Of a DNA stretch of 7,863 nucleotides, positions 1-5,838 are shown piece after piece. The stretch is from the NCBI GenBank assembly GCA_934408795.1, contig CAKRVQ010000045.1:1-7863 (forward strand), read 5' to 3'. Both the position numbers and the translations under genes were made by a program. The DNA comes from an uncultured Eubacteriales bacterium (GTDB taxonomy: Bacteria > Bacillota > Clostridia > Oscillospirales > Acutalibacteraceae). Numbering within the stretch: position 1 is the first letter of the stretch; every line of letters begins with the position of its first letter. A model generated the notes under the pieces. That model had not been told where the DNA came from. It did no database searches and was given only the letters and a program-made list of their open reading frames with translations.

Positions 1-62
1 TAATAATATGGAGACTCGTCAACAATATATTCTTTACATTGCCGTTGCCGCGTTTTTTTGAG

Positions 63-145
63 ATATGCGGTGTAACACCCTGCTTTTCCGAGAAATAATA
101 TAGTAAGTGAAAAGCCATGGGGGTGTTTATATGCGGTGTTACTCC
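63..145. repeat. Pair of 17-bp near-identical motifs around the start of the MecA-like gene
   Basis: A 17-bp word beginning ATATGCGGTGT occurs at 63-79 and again at 129-145, matching at 15 of 17 positions. The core of the first copy, GGTGTAACACC (69-79), is a dyad with 5-bp arms around one base. The second core, GGTGTTACTCC (135-145), matches the reverse complement of the first at 10 of 11 positions and overlaps the first codons of the gene. The first copy also opens a 12-residue reading frame (ATG at 65, TAG at 101-103) that starts M-R-C like the real gene. It may be a pair of operator sites, a duplicated gene start, or chance. The repeat is seen directly; any function is inference. Confidence 0.4.
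96..101 (+). promoter_or_regulatory. Candidate -10 element for the MecA-like gene
   Basis: TAATAT at 96-101 is close to the sigma-A -10 consensus. It would place the transcript start near 108, leaving a leader of about 23 nt before the ATG at 131. No convincing -35 box lies 16-18 bp upstream, because the dyad at 69-79 occupies that place. The call is therefore weak. If correct, a repressor bound at the dyad would block the -35 region. Confidence 0.25.
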
Positions 146-646
146 GAGGGTGCGGAGTCGATAAGAATATCATTTTCCGAAGAAGAGTCAAAGGTACTTT
201 TACAACTCAACGCGTTTTCACGGAAGAGGCTTATTATGATATCCGTATTGCATTCCCTATCGGAAGCCGGTCTCGGGCAATACGGGAGATCGGGAGTACA
301 CATAAGGTATAAAAACGGTCGTTTTTCGGCGCTAATAACCCGTCATTCGCCCATCTATCCTCCCTTTGCGGTAACGGCGGACGAAGAGACACTTACGGAG
401 CTTTTAAGGCAATTATTTCTTAACGGCTGCGACGGCACCTGCTTAAGCAGTTTATACCTTTACAAAGGCGAGTATCGACTGATAATCGTCCCCATAATAG
501 GCTCTGCGCTGCCGCATCACATATGCAGTGAATATATGGCGGATATCAGTTCGGGAAAAAATGTACGCTGCATTCAGGAGGACGGCATTCCCGTTTGCAT
601 CAACGATGTTATAGGGAAACTCGGCGGTTTAGAGGAAAGATTATAA
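131..646 (+). CDS. Divergent, short MecA-like adaptor protein (ClpC adaptor family)
   Basis: A cytoplasmic protein of 171 residues that resembles MecA, the adaptor that brings substrates to the ClpC/ClpP protease in Firmicutes. The N-terminal part has the strand-helix-strand pattern of MecA: IRISFSEEE (11-19), a helix with SVLHSLSEAG (38-47), then HIRYKNGRFSALITR (57-71). The C-terminal part carries the best match, SSLYLYKGEYRLII (106-119), followed by CSEYM and a closing segment with E-D-G-I-P-V, comparable to the MecA C-terminal ClpC-binding domain. At 171 residues it is shorter than typical MecA (about 215-240) and has almost no linker. I chose ATG at 131 because GGGGG at 119-123 lies 7 nt upstream. 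A GTG at 107 would add eight residues but has no ribosome binding site. It is monocistronic and convergent with the polysaccharide operon. Identification rests on remembered family pattern and is not certain. Confidence 0.6.
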   Translation: MRCYSEGAESIRISFSEEESKVLLQLNAFSRKRLIMISVLHSLSEAGLGQYGRSGVHIRYKNGRFSALITRHSPIYPPFAVTADEETLTELLRQLFLNGCDGTCLSSLYLYKGEYRLIIVPIIGSALPHHICSEYMADISSGKNVRCIQEDGIPVCINDVIGKLGGLEERL

Positions 647-693
647 GTCGGGCGGATACAAAGATGTTTTTCGGGTTGTGCGGGTGAAAGAAG

Positions 694-746
694 GAGCCGC
701 CCGTCGGAGCGCGAAAGTGCTCCGGTGGGCGGCTCGGTTGCTTTTT
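694..746 (+). terminator. Rho-independent terminator after the MecA-like gene
   Basis: The arms at 694-712 and 717-735 form a 19-bp stem with three G-U wobbles, capped by a GAAA tetraloop at 713-716. A T-run follows at 742-746 on the + strand, 6 nt after the stem. The hairpin starts 48 bp after the stop codon at 646. On the minus strand the hairpin is followed by a weaker T-rich stretch (CTTCTTTC), so it may also act as a backup terminator for the opposing operon. Confidence 0.8.
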
Positions 747-785
747 GCGGGCAGCGTTCATTTCTGTGCGGAGATGTGACTGACC

Positions 786-832
786 GATAAATCAAGATGC
801 CCCGAGGGCGCACCATGCGCCCTCGGGGCATC
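786..832 (-). terminator. Terminator at the end of the polysaccharide operon
   Basis: A perfect 17-bp inverted repeat occupies 796-812 and 816-832, with a 3-nt loop, and is very GC-rich (GCCCCGAGGGCGC in one arm). On the minus strand it is followed by TTGATTTATC, an imperfect T-tract. On the + strand no T-run follows. It lies 64 bp after the rfbC stop codon. This supports termination of the minus-strand operon here. Confidence 0.75.
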
Positions 833-896
833 ATTCGTCGGCATTCTCATCCTTGAGATCGATCACGCCGCCTCATTCCGGTCATGATCGACCTTA

Positions 897-1460
897 TTAG
901 TTATTTTCAAGTTGTTCGCAGTATTCCTTAAAGGTCTGCTGCTTTTTGTCCTTTTCGGAAAGGATGACCTTATCTCGGTCGATCGGCCAATCAACCGCAA
1001 TGTCCGCGTCATTCCAAATTATACCGCCTTCGCCCGTCGGGTCATAAAGGCGCGTGCATTTATAGACGAACTCCGCACTGTCGCTGAGTACCGCGAAGCC
1101 GTGTGCAAAGCCTTCGGGTATATAAAGCTGCCTGCCGTTTTCAGCGGACAATACCGCTCCGACCCACTTTCCGAATGTCGGGCTTCCCTTTCTCAGGTCC
1201 ACACCGACATCAAAGACCTCGCCGCTTATAACTCTTACGAGCTTGCCCTGAGGATTCTTTGTCTGAAAATGAAGTCCTCTCAGTACACCCTTTACCGACT
1301 TTGACTGATTATCCTGAACAAAGTCAACATCTATACCCGCCGCCTTGAATTCACCTGCATGGTATGTTTCCATAAAGTAACCGCGCTCATCCCCGAAGCG
1401 GGTCGGCTCGATTATAAACATTCCTTCGATCTCGGTCTTGATAAAATTGAACTTTCCCAT
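897..1460 (-). CDS. rfbC: dTDP-4-dehydrorhamnose 3,5-epimerase
   Basis: Epimerises dTDP-4-keto-6-deoxy-glucose at C3 and C5 to dTDP-4-keto-L-rhamnose, the third step of dTDP-L-rhamnose synthesis, in the cytoplasm. The 187-residue protein is full length for the RmlC cupin family. It shows DERG (24-27), LRGLHFQ with the catalytic His64, the barrel strand KLVRVISGEVFDVGVDLR, YIPEGFAHGF with His120, and the active-site tyrosines in EFVYKCTRLYDP (Tyr133 and Tyr139). Two ATG codons are adjacent (1463 and 1460). I prefer 1460 because AGAGAGGG at 1474-1467 then sits 6 nt upstream rather than 3. It follows the rfbD remnant by about 20 bp and is the last gene of the operon, ending in two consecutive TAA codons. 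Its partners rfbA and rfbB are not in the window. Confidence 0.95.
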   Translation of the reverse strand: MGKFNFIKTEIEGMFIIEPTRFGDERGYFMETYHAGEFKAAGIDVDFVQDNQSKSVKGVLRGLHFQTKNPQGKLVRVISGEVFDVGVDLRKGSPTFGKWVGAVLSAENGRQLYIPEGFAHGFAVLSDSAEFVYKCTRLYDPTGEGGIIWNDADIAVDWPIDRDKVILSEKDKKQQTFKEYCEQLENN

Positions 1461-1479
1461 CATTGACCCTCTCTTTTTT

Positions 1480-1697
1480 CTAAAATCCCGATCTTATAAG
1501 GTTGTCGACATAGTTATCCGCTGCGTCCTTCCAATCTCTCATTTCGTCACCCACGGTGCAGGATAACATAAGGTTGTTAAGAGCCGAGTAGGCAGGCCTT
1601 TTTGCAGGTGTAGGATACTCGTCGGTGGTGCAGGGCAGCACCTCGGCATCCGTGCCCGATCTTTCGATGACCCTTTTTGCAAAATCATACCAGCTTG
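1480..1697 (-). pseudogene. C-terminal remnant of dTDP-4-dehydrorhamnose reductase, out of frame
   Basis: From the junction near 1697 this frame encodes SWYDFAKRVIERSG, then PCTTDEYPTPAKRPAYSAL and CTVGDEMRDWKDA, the standard C-terminal end of Clostridia RfbD, and finishes with TAG at 1480-1482. An ATG at 1749 opens this frame earlier, but the residues it adds (MTNSAIPHRQ and on) are out-of-frame reading of the upstream fragment and not a real start. It is therefore a remnant and not a separate gene. Confidence 0.8.
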
Positions 1698-2314
1698 AGT
1701 ATATGATATGCAAGATCGTTTGCCGATGTGGGATTGCCGAATTGGTCATTGACTACCTTCACGGTTCCGTTTTTTCTGGCGGCGGATATTATGGTCTTGA
1801 CAAAGTTTTTACCGACATAACCGTAGAGCCACGCCGTGCGGACGATAAATGTCCTGCTGCAATGCTCGGAGGCGTATTTTTCGCCGAGCGCCTTACTCTT
1901 TCCGTAAATACCGCAGGGCGCCACAATATCCCACTCACAATAAGGTCTGTCGGCATCCCCGCTGAAGACATAATCCGTTGACACCTGCACAAGCTTTGCG
2001 CCGATCTCCTCACACGCAACGGCAAGGTTTCTCGGACCTATTGCATTTACCTTCATAGCCGTTTCGTAATCGCTTTCGCAGCCGTTCACATTGGTCATCG
2101 CGGCACAGTTTATGACGGCATCGGGTTTTACCGATGATATCACCTTTCTGACCGATCCGAGGTCGGTGATATCCATATCGTCAATATCGACCGCCGTGAT
2201 CTCACAGTCTCTGTAAGCTGGATTTATCGTCCCTATTTCCGCCCTTTTGCAGACGATTATGTTTACAAGCTCATTGCCGAGCTGACCGCTTGAGCCCGTG
2301 ATAAGCAATTTCAT
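1685..2314 (-). CDS. rfbD: N-terminal fragment of dTDP-4-dehydrorhamnose reductase (possible truncated protein)
   Basis: This is the 209-residue open frame of the disrupted rfbD. It holds the Rossmann NADPH motif GSSGQLG (7-13), STDYVFSGD (112-120), the catalytic YGKSK (137-141, Tyr137/Lys141), RTAWLYG (159-165) and NDQFGNPT (189-196). It stops just where the C-terminal sugar-nucleotide-binding part should follow. If translated it would keep the cofactor site but lack much of the substrate site, so activity is unlikely. The 103-bp gap before it is the first real gap after the four-gene cassette. Confidence 0.75.
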   Translation of the reverse strand: MKLLITGSSGQLGNELVNIIVCKRAEIGTINPAYRDCEITAVDIDDMDITDLGSVRKVISSVKPDAVINCAAMTNVNGCESDYETAMKVNAIGPRNLAVACEEIGAKLVQVSTDYVFSGDADRPYCEWDIVAPCGIYGKSKALGEKYASEHCSRTFIVRTAWLYGYVGKNFVKTIISAARKNGTVKVVNDQFGNPTSANDLAYHILKLV

Positions 2315-2417
2315 ATAAGGAATTCTCCTTTCATAACGGCATCTCCGCACGACGCCTTAAAACACACGCATCTTCAATTTCAGTCAATTTTGTATACTGT
2401 GTTCTACATTCCGTATT

Positions 2418-3155
2418 CTATATCCTTACGATCCTCTTCAGCCACGAAAGAATAACTACGGGCACATAGAGGACAAGCATTGCGAGCACCGCCGTCATAT
2501 ATATGCAGGCGGCAACCGGAGATATAAACCACACTATCGGAAATATGAGGGCAAGGTTCGGAAGATGCACGAGAATATTTACAAAGAAGGTTATGACTGT
2601 TCTCCCGCTCACTCTTTTTGCCGCTGCCCCCGCCGCATCGTTTGATGCGGTCGTATCCTCTTTCACGGGCGGGATCTTAAGGTCATATATAAGACCGAAT
2701 GTCGCCATTGAGCGAAAAACAAGATCGAGAACTGCGACCGCGGCAGGCAAGGCTATCGCGATAACCGTGTTTATTCCCGACTGAAGCAGCGAGCAGGCAA
2801 AACCGAACATTATAAACGGATGATCGATCACATGCGCGGTATAGTCTATTTCGGTGCCGAATTTCGAATATCTCTTTGTTATTCTCGCCACTTCACCGTC
2901 GGAGCAGTCGAACACATACCACAGGTGGATAAGGACGGTGCCGAGGATTTTGCACCAAAGCGGCGGCAACGCAAAGATGAGTCCGCCCATCACTCCGCTT
3001 GCGATCATAAGCACGGTGACAACATTGGGAATGAGTCTGAGCTTCAGGCATACCTTGGTAACAAGCGGCGAAAGCAATGTTGTATATGCATCCACCAGCA
3101 CGGAATCCCAGCCGAAATTATGCTGATAGTTCTTTCGTATTTCGCGATATGTCAC
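2418..3155 (-). CDS. CDP-alcohol phosphatidyltransferase family membrane protein with a variant active-site motif
   Basis: Enzymes of this family move a phospho-alcohol (or phosphono-alcohol) from a CDP/CMP-activated donor to an acceptor within the membrane. The 245-residue protein has the signature Asp83-x2-Asp86-Gly87-x2-Ala90-Arg91-x8-Gly100-x3-Asp104, but the final position (x3 after Asp104) is His108, not Asp. Hydrophobic segments lie at about 44-63, 66-82, 113-147 (two), 187-209 and 211-236. A cytosol-type loop at 166-181 is rich in Ala, Asp and Thr. The start is GTG, overlapping the licD stop as GTGA, with GAGGG about 9 nt upstream. It directly follows a cytidylyltransferase and LicD, so the donor is probably the CMP- or CDP-activated product of the former. 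The acceptor is unknown; a diacylglycerol, polyprenyl or glycolipid acceptor is possible. Confidence 0.85.
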   Translation of the reverse strand: MTYREIRKNYQHNFGWDSVLVDAYTTLLSPLVTKVCLKLRLIPNVVTVLMIASGVMGGLIFALPPLWCKILGTVLIHLWYVFDCSDGEVARITKRYSKFGTEIDYTAHVIDHPFIMFGFACSLLQSGINTVIAIALPAAVAVLDLVFRSMATFGLIYDLKIPPVKEDTTASNDAAGAAAKRVSGRTVITFFVNILVHLPNLALIFPIVWFISPVAACIYMTAVLAMLVLYVPVVILSWLKRIVRI

Positions 3156-4024
3156 GGTCTTTCACCCTCATTTATCTTGACTTCTTCGCCGTCTGAAAAA
3201 ACTATCCTCTCGGGATAAAAAGTCACCTGTTTTTCCTTCGGCGGCAGTTTCATATAATCTCCGTATATATGCGTAAGTACCTTATCGCTGTCGGCAGGCG
3301 CCGAGTATTCGCCGTTCTCAAAGGCAATCTTTACCGCGGGGAGGAACCATTTCTTCGGCATCACAAGCTTTTTATAGTCATAATCGGTACCGAAGATGAC
3401 ATAATTCGGGCTGCAGTCATTAAGTTCGGCGCTGCGATCATCGGTCCTTACTTTATCGCCGACATGGGCTTTACGCAGTGCGTTTATAAGGACCCGATCG
3501 GGTAAGAGCTTCATAAGGCTTATGGCTGCGCGCTGCTTTGACGATACGGTCGTTTTATCGAATATTCCGCGTTTCGCGCATATGGCGCATCGGCAGACGC
3601 CTATCTTCGCCGCCCTTTTTCGAAGCTCGGGCGAATCTTTATCGGGCGCATCATCCATCGGGAAAATGTCCAACCACATTTCCTGACCGCCCTTATAGTC
3701 TCTTAACGACCTGATCTCAAATGCGGTATTTTTAAGTCTCAGCTTTGCGAAAGGATTGAAATACAGTGGGTTCGTCGAAAAGTCGTCAAGTCTTATCTCA
3801 TCGCTGAGCAGCTCGGGCGCCTTTTCGATAAATATATCATAATCCTTCCTCGGCATCATAACATCAAGGTCTTCGTCCCACGGGATAAAGCCCTTATGTC
3901 TGACCGCACCGAGCAATGTTCCGCAGGAGAGAAAATATGTTACGCCGAGCTCACCGCAGACCCTGTCAAGCTCGCGGAGCATTTTCATCTCTTCGGAGTG
4001 TATCTTTGCAAGCAGTTCGCTCAT
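3152..4024 (-). CDS. LicD family phosphotransferase (surface-glycan decoration)
   Basis: LicD proteins have a nucleotidyltransferase-like fold and transfer phosphocholine (or a similar head group) from a CDP donor to a surface sugar. The 290-residue protein has the typical N-terminal block SCGTLLGAVRHKGFIPWDED (33-52) with Asp50, Asp52 and Asp54 as likely metal ligands, then WLDIFPMDD (117-125) and the C-terminal YGDYMKLPP (254-262). No signal peptide or membrane segment is seen, so it should act on the cytoplasmic side before export by the flippase. Its ATG overlaps the cytidylyltransferase stop (ATGA), and a perfect GGAGG at 4036-4032 sits 7 nt upstream. With an AEP-type transaminase next door and no choline kinase or choline transporter gene in view, the transferred group may be AEP rather than phosphocholine. 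That is inference. Confidence 0.9.
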   Translation of the reverse strand: MSELLAKIHSEEMKMLRELDRVCGELGVTYFLSCGTLLGAVRHKGFIPWDEDLDVMMPRKDYDIFIEKAPELLSDEIRLDDFSTNPLYFNPFAKLRLKNTAFEIRSLRDYKGGQEMWLDIFPMDDAPDKDSPELRKRAAKIGVCRCAICAKRGIFDKTTVSSKQRAAISLMKLLPDRVLINALRKAHVGDKVRTDDRSAELNDCSPNYVIFGTDYDYKKLVMPKKWFLPAVKIAFENGEYSAPADSDKVLTHIYGDYMKLPPKEKQVTFYPERIVFSDGEEVKINEGERP

Positions 4025-4731
4025 TTTTTATCCTCCGCGAAAGCCTTTATGCGCTGATAGTCTTCGATATAGTCGACCTCAGCCCAGAAGCTGCCGCTCA
4101 CATCGACTATATGTATATCGGTCTTATCCGAAAGAGTATACAACACATTTTCCCACCAGACATTATGCTGCTGGGTGCCGATCATTTCATCAAGGTGATT
4201 TCTGAAAGTATCCGCAAAACCTTTATTTATTATCGCGACACCGATATATTCCCCGGTTATGCGGTCGCCGGTAAGCTCCTTACCGTAATCAATGAGCCTT
4301 CCGTCTTTATAAAAGAACTTGTAGTCAGCCTCTTCTTTTCTTGTTTCATCCGAAAACATTGTCGGCTTATCGTTTTTATAGTTTACGAGTCTTTCGATCA
4401 GCGACTCTTCCATAAACACATCGCCGTTCATCAGAAGAAGATCGTCACCGTCGAACTTATCCCTTGCAAACCACGCCGAGCCTATACTGTTTGTAACATC
4501 AAAAAACGGGTTGTATCTGAACTCGACACCGAGACCCTCAAGCGCCTTTCTTACATATTGATGGCTGTATCCCACGACTACCGTAATATCGTCCACACCG
4601 TGTTTTTCCAGCATACGGACGGTATACCTTATCAGCGGTTCACCGTTTACGCTTACGGTGCATTTCGGCTCTCCCGAAAGATGTCTGCTAATACGGGTAC
4701 CTCTGCCGGCAGCAAAAATAACTGCTTTCAT
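4021..4731 (-). CDS. LicC/PntC-type cytidylyltransferase (phosphocholine or 2-aminoethylphosphonate)
   Basis: A sugar-nucleotidyltransferase-fold enzyme expected to activate a small phosphate or phosphonate with CTP. The 236-residue protein has the nucleotide-binding loop AAGRGTR (7-13) with PK at 22-23, GEPLIRYTV (30-38), TNSIGSAWFAR (80-90), the metal-binding NGDVF (102-106, Asp104) and FWAEVDYIEDYQRIK (215-229) with the second metal ligand Asp220. The length and the NSIGSAWFAR and EVDYIEDY blocks resemble LicC (CTP:phosphocholine) and PntC (CTP:AEP) rather than the longer sugar-1-phosphate enzymes. The start overlaps the upstream stop as TAATG, with AAAGGA about 11 nt upstream. The neighbouring transaminase favours AEP as substrate; phosphocholine or phosphoethanolamine cannot be excluded from sequence alone. 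Confidence 0.85.
   Translation of the reverse strand: MKAVIFAAGRGTRISRHLSGEPKCTVSVNGEPLIRYTVRMLEKHGVDDITVVVGYSHQYVRKALEGLGVEFRYNPFFDVTNSIGSAWFARDKFDGDDLLLMNGDVFMEESLIERLVNYKNDKPTMFSDETRKEEADYKFFYKDGRLIDYGKELTGDRITGEYIGVAIINKGFADTFRNHLDEMIGTQQHNVWWENVLYTLSDKTDIHIVDVSGSFWAEVDYIEDYQRIKAFAEDKK
4032..4036 (-). promoter_or_regulatory. Ribosome binding site of licD, inside the upstream coding region
   Basis: A perfect GGAGG on the minus strand lies 7 nt before the licD ATG at 4024, within the last codons of the cytidylyltransferase gene. It fixes the licD start and indicates translational coupling across the ATGA overlap. Confidence 0.8.
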
Positions 4732-5831
4732 TATTTCAACAGTCCTTTCTCAACCATATCATCCAATGCGGTGAAGAGTGTGTCATAATCCTTCTCGCCT
4801 ATCTCGCCTATATGACCCACTCTGAAGACCGAATCCGCAAGCTCGCCGCCGTTCGGGCAAACGAAAATATCATAGTTGTTTTTAAGAGTTTCGAATATCT
4901 CTTTTGCACTCGTTTCACCCGTGACCTTCAAAGCGGTAACGGCATTTGACGGAGAAGCGCTGAACAATTCAAACGGATACTTATCCACCTTTGATCTGAA
5001 ATAACGGGCAAGCGATGCCACCCTGTTCACTTCCGTCTCCGCACCGCCGGCGAGTACTATTTCCGTGACCCTTCTTCTGATCTGCAAAAGGGTCGACACA
5101 GCGGGTGTGAAAGGGGTCTGACCCCGCTTTCCGTCTTTAAGATACGGTTTCAGGTCAAGATAAAACGCCCTGACGGTATTGTTTTCGGTTCTCTTGATGC
5201 CCTCGGGCGACAGGAATATCACCGACACTCCCGGCATAACGGCGAGTGCCTTTTGTGAGCCTGTAATCATCACGCCGATACCGCTTTTCTTCATTGAAAC
5301 GGGATCGGCAAGAAATGAGCTGACTGCATCAACTATAAGGAAAAGTCCCTTTTTTCGACAGAATTCCGAAATAAGGTCAATGTCGTAAAGCGTTCCGGTG
5401 GAGGTTTCGCCTATATTGACGACGAAAGCCGTGAAAGAATCATCGTCACGGTACTTATCGAGATCCGCTTCGGTCAATGTATCCCCCGGTGTTATCGCGA
5501 TCTCTTCAAAGGGTATGCGAAGCACGGTAAGTATTTCAACGAACCGTTTACCGAAGGAGCCTCCGTTGACGACAAGTGCCTTGTCGTTCTCGGTGAGGGT
5601 ATTCAGGACCGCGGCTTCAAGGCCCGCGGTTCCCGATCCCGTCAGGAACAGTGCCGACGAGCCCACGGGTGCGTCGGCGAGGGTGAGCAGCATTTTTTCC
5701 GTTTCAAGCATTTTTTGTGAAAACTCGGCGGTCCTGAAATAAGGAGCGTTATGAGACGCCACCTCAAGGACACCGGGCGGCGACAACACCGGTCCCACGG
5801 CAAACGATAATTTTTCATAATCCTTTTTCAT
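4731..5831 (-). CDS. 2-aminoethylphosphonate--pyruvate-type aminotransferase (class V, PLP)
   Basis: A PLP enzyme of fold type I, class V. The closest known family is AEP transaminase (PhnW-like), which interconverts phosphonoacetaldehyde plus alanine with AEP plus pyruvate. The 366 residues match its usual length. Visible features are FAVGPVLSPPGV (10-21), PYFRTAEFS (30-38), the cofactor-phosphate loop GSGTAG (65-70), NGGSFGKRF (89-97), ETSTG (142-146), VDAVSSF (167-173) with Asp168 for the PLP ring nitrogen, and TGSQKAL with Lys194 as the Schiff-base lysine. Its place just before a cytidylyltransferase and LicD suggests a biosynthetic direction (making AEP) rather than phosphonate breakdown, since no phosphonatase (phnX) is present. 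The ribosome binding site is weak (AAGAAG just upstream). It could act on a related substrate such as alanine/glyoxylate, but the N-terminal blocks favour AEP. Confidence 0.85.
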   Translation of the reverse strand: MKKDYEKLSFAVGPVLSPPGVLEVASHNAPYFRTAEFSQKMLETEKMLLTLADAPVGSSALFLTGSGTAGLEAAVLNTLTENDKALVVNGGSFGKRFVEILTVLRIPFEEIAITPGDTLTEADLDKYRDDDSFTAFVVNIGETSTGTLYDIDLISEFCRKKGLFLIVDAVSSFLADPVSMKKSGIGVMITGSQKALAVMPGVSVIFLSPEGIKRTENNTVRAFYLDLKPYLKDGKRGQTPFTPAVSTLLQIRRRVTEIVLAGGAETEVNRVASLARYFRSKVDKYPFELFSASPSNAVTALKVTGETSAKEIFETLKNNYDIFVCPNGGELADSVFRVGHIGEIGEKDYDTLFTALDDMVEKGLLK

Positions 5832-5838
5832 TGTCTTC

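Larger units (their letters stand above)
1480..2314 (-). pseudogene. rfbD: dTDP-4-dehydrorhamnose reductase gene, disrupted by an internal frameshifting deletion
   Basis: The normal product is the NADPH-dependent reductase that completes dTDP-L-rhamnose. The 5' part reads cleanly through residue 207 or so and then hits TGA at 1685-1687. The family's C-terminal domain continues in another frame from SWYDFAKRV to the TAG at 1480-1482. Homologues have about 17-18 residues between HILKL and SWYDF (an EYGIYHCTG-like segment) that are absent here. A simple one-base error therefore cannot explain the break; a deletion of 3n-1 nt does. Joined, the two parts give about 278 residues, against roughly 280-300 expected. 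The start at 2314 is supported by AAGGAG at 2330-2325. Both halves look otherwise conserved, so the lesion is recent or is an assembly error. Confidence 0.85.

Noticed and set aside
574..834. An 86-codon minus-strand frame over the two terminators
   Set aside because: It runs through both hairpins and into the MecA-like gene, and has no family-like sequence. It is explained by the GC-rich inverted repeats.
859..891. A further inverted repeat TCGATCA/TGATCGA just after rfbC
   Set aside because: Only 7 bp with a 19-nt loop and no T-tract; much weaker than the two adjacent hairpins.
1685..1700. Programmed ribosomal frameshift in rfbD
   Set aside because: There is no slippery heptamer at the junction, and a segment of about 17-18 residues is missing compared with homologues, which a frameshift during translation would not explain.
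1480..1749. A separate small gene starting at the ATG at 1749
   Set aside because: Its first 18 residues are out-of-frame reading of conserved RfbD codons, and the rest is the RfbD C-terminus. It is part of the broken rfbD.
2315..2417. Internal promoter for rfbD-rfbC in the 103-bp gap (TTGACT at 2387-2382, TATACA at 2396-2391 on the minus strand)
   Set aside because: The two boxes are in the wrong order and spacing to form one promoter, and neither has a good partner. A promoter here remains possible but is not supported.
4021..4731. Glucose-1-phosphate thymidylyltransferase (rfbA) to go with rfbC and rfbD
   Set aside because: The protein is too short (236 residues) and its NSIGSAWFAR and EVDYIEDY blocks fit the LicC/PntC group, not RfbA. 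Its overlap with licD also supports a head-group role.
3916..4788. A 290-codon open frame on the + strand opposite licD and the cytidylyltransferase
   Set aside because: It lies antisense to two clearly conserved genes, its translation shows no recognisable domain, and it has no supporting ribosome binding site. It is a shadow of minus-strand codon bias.
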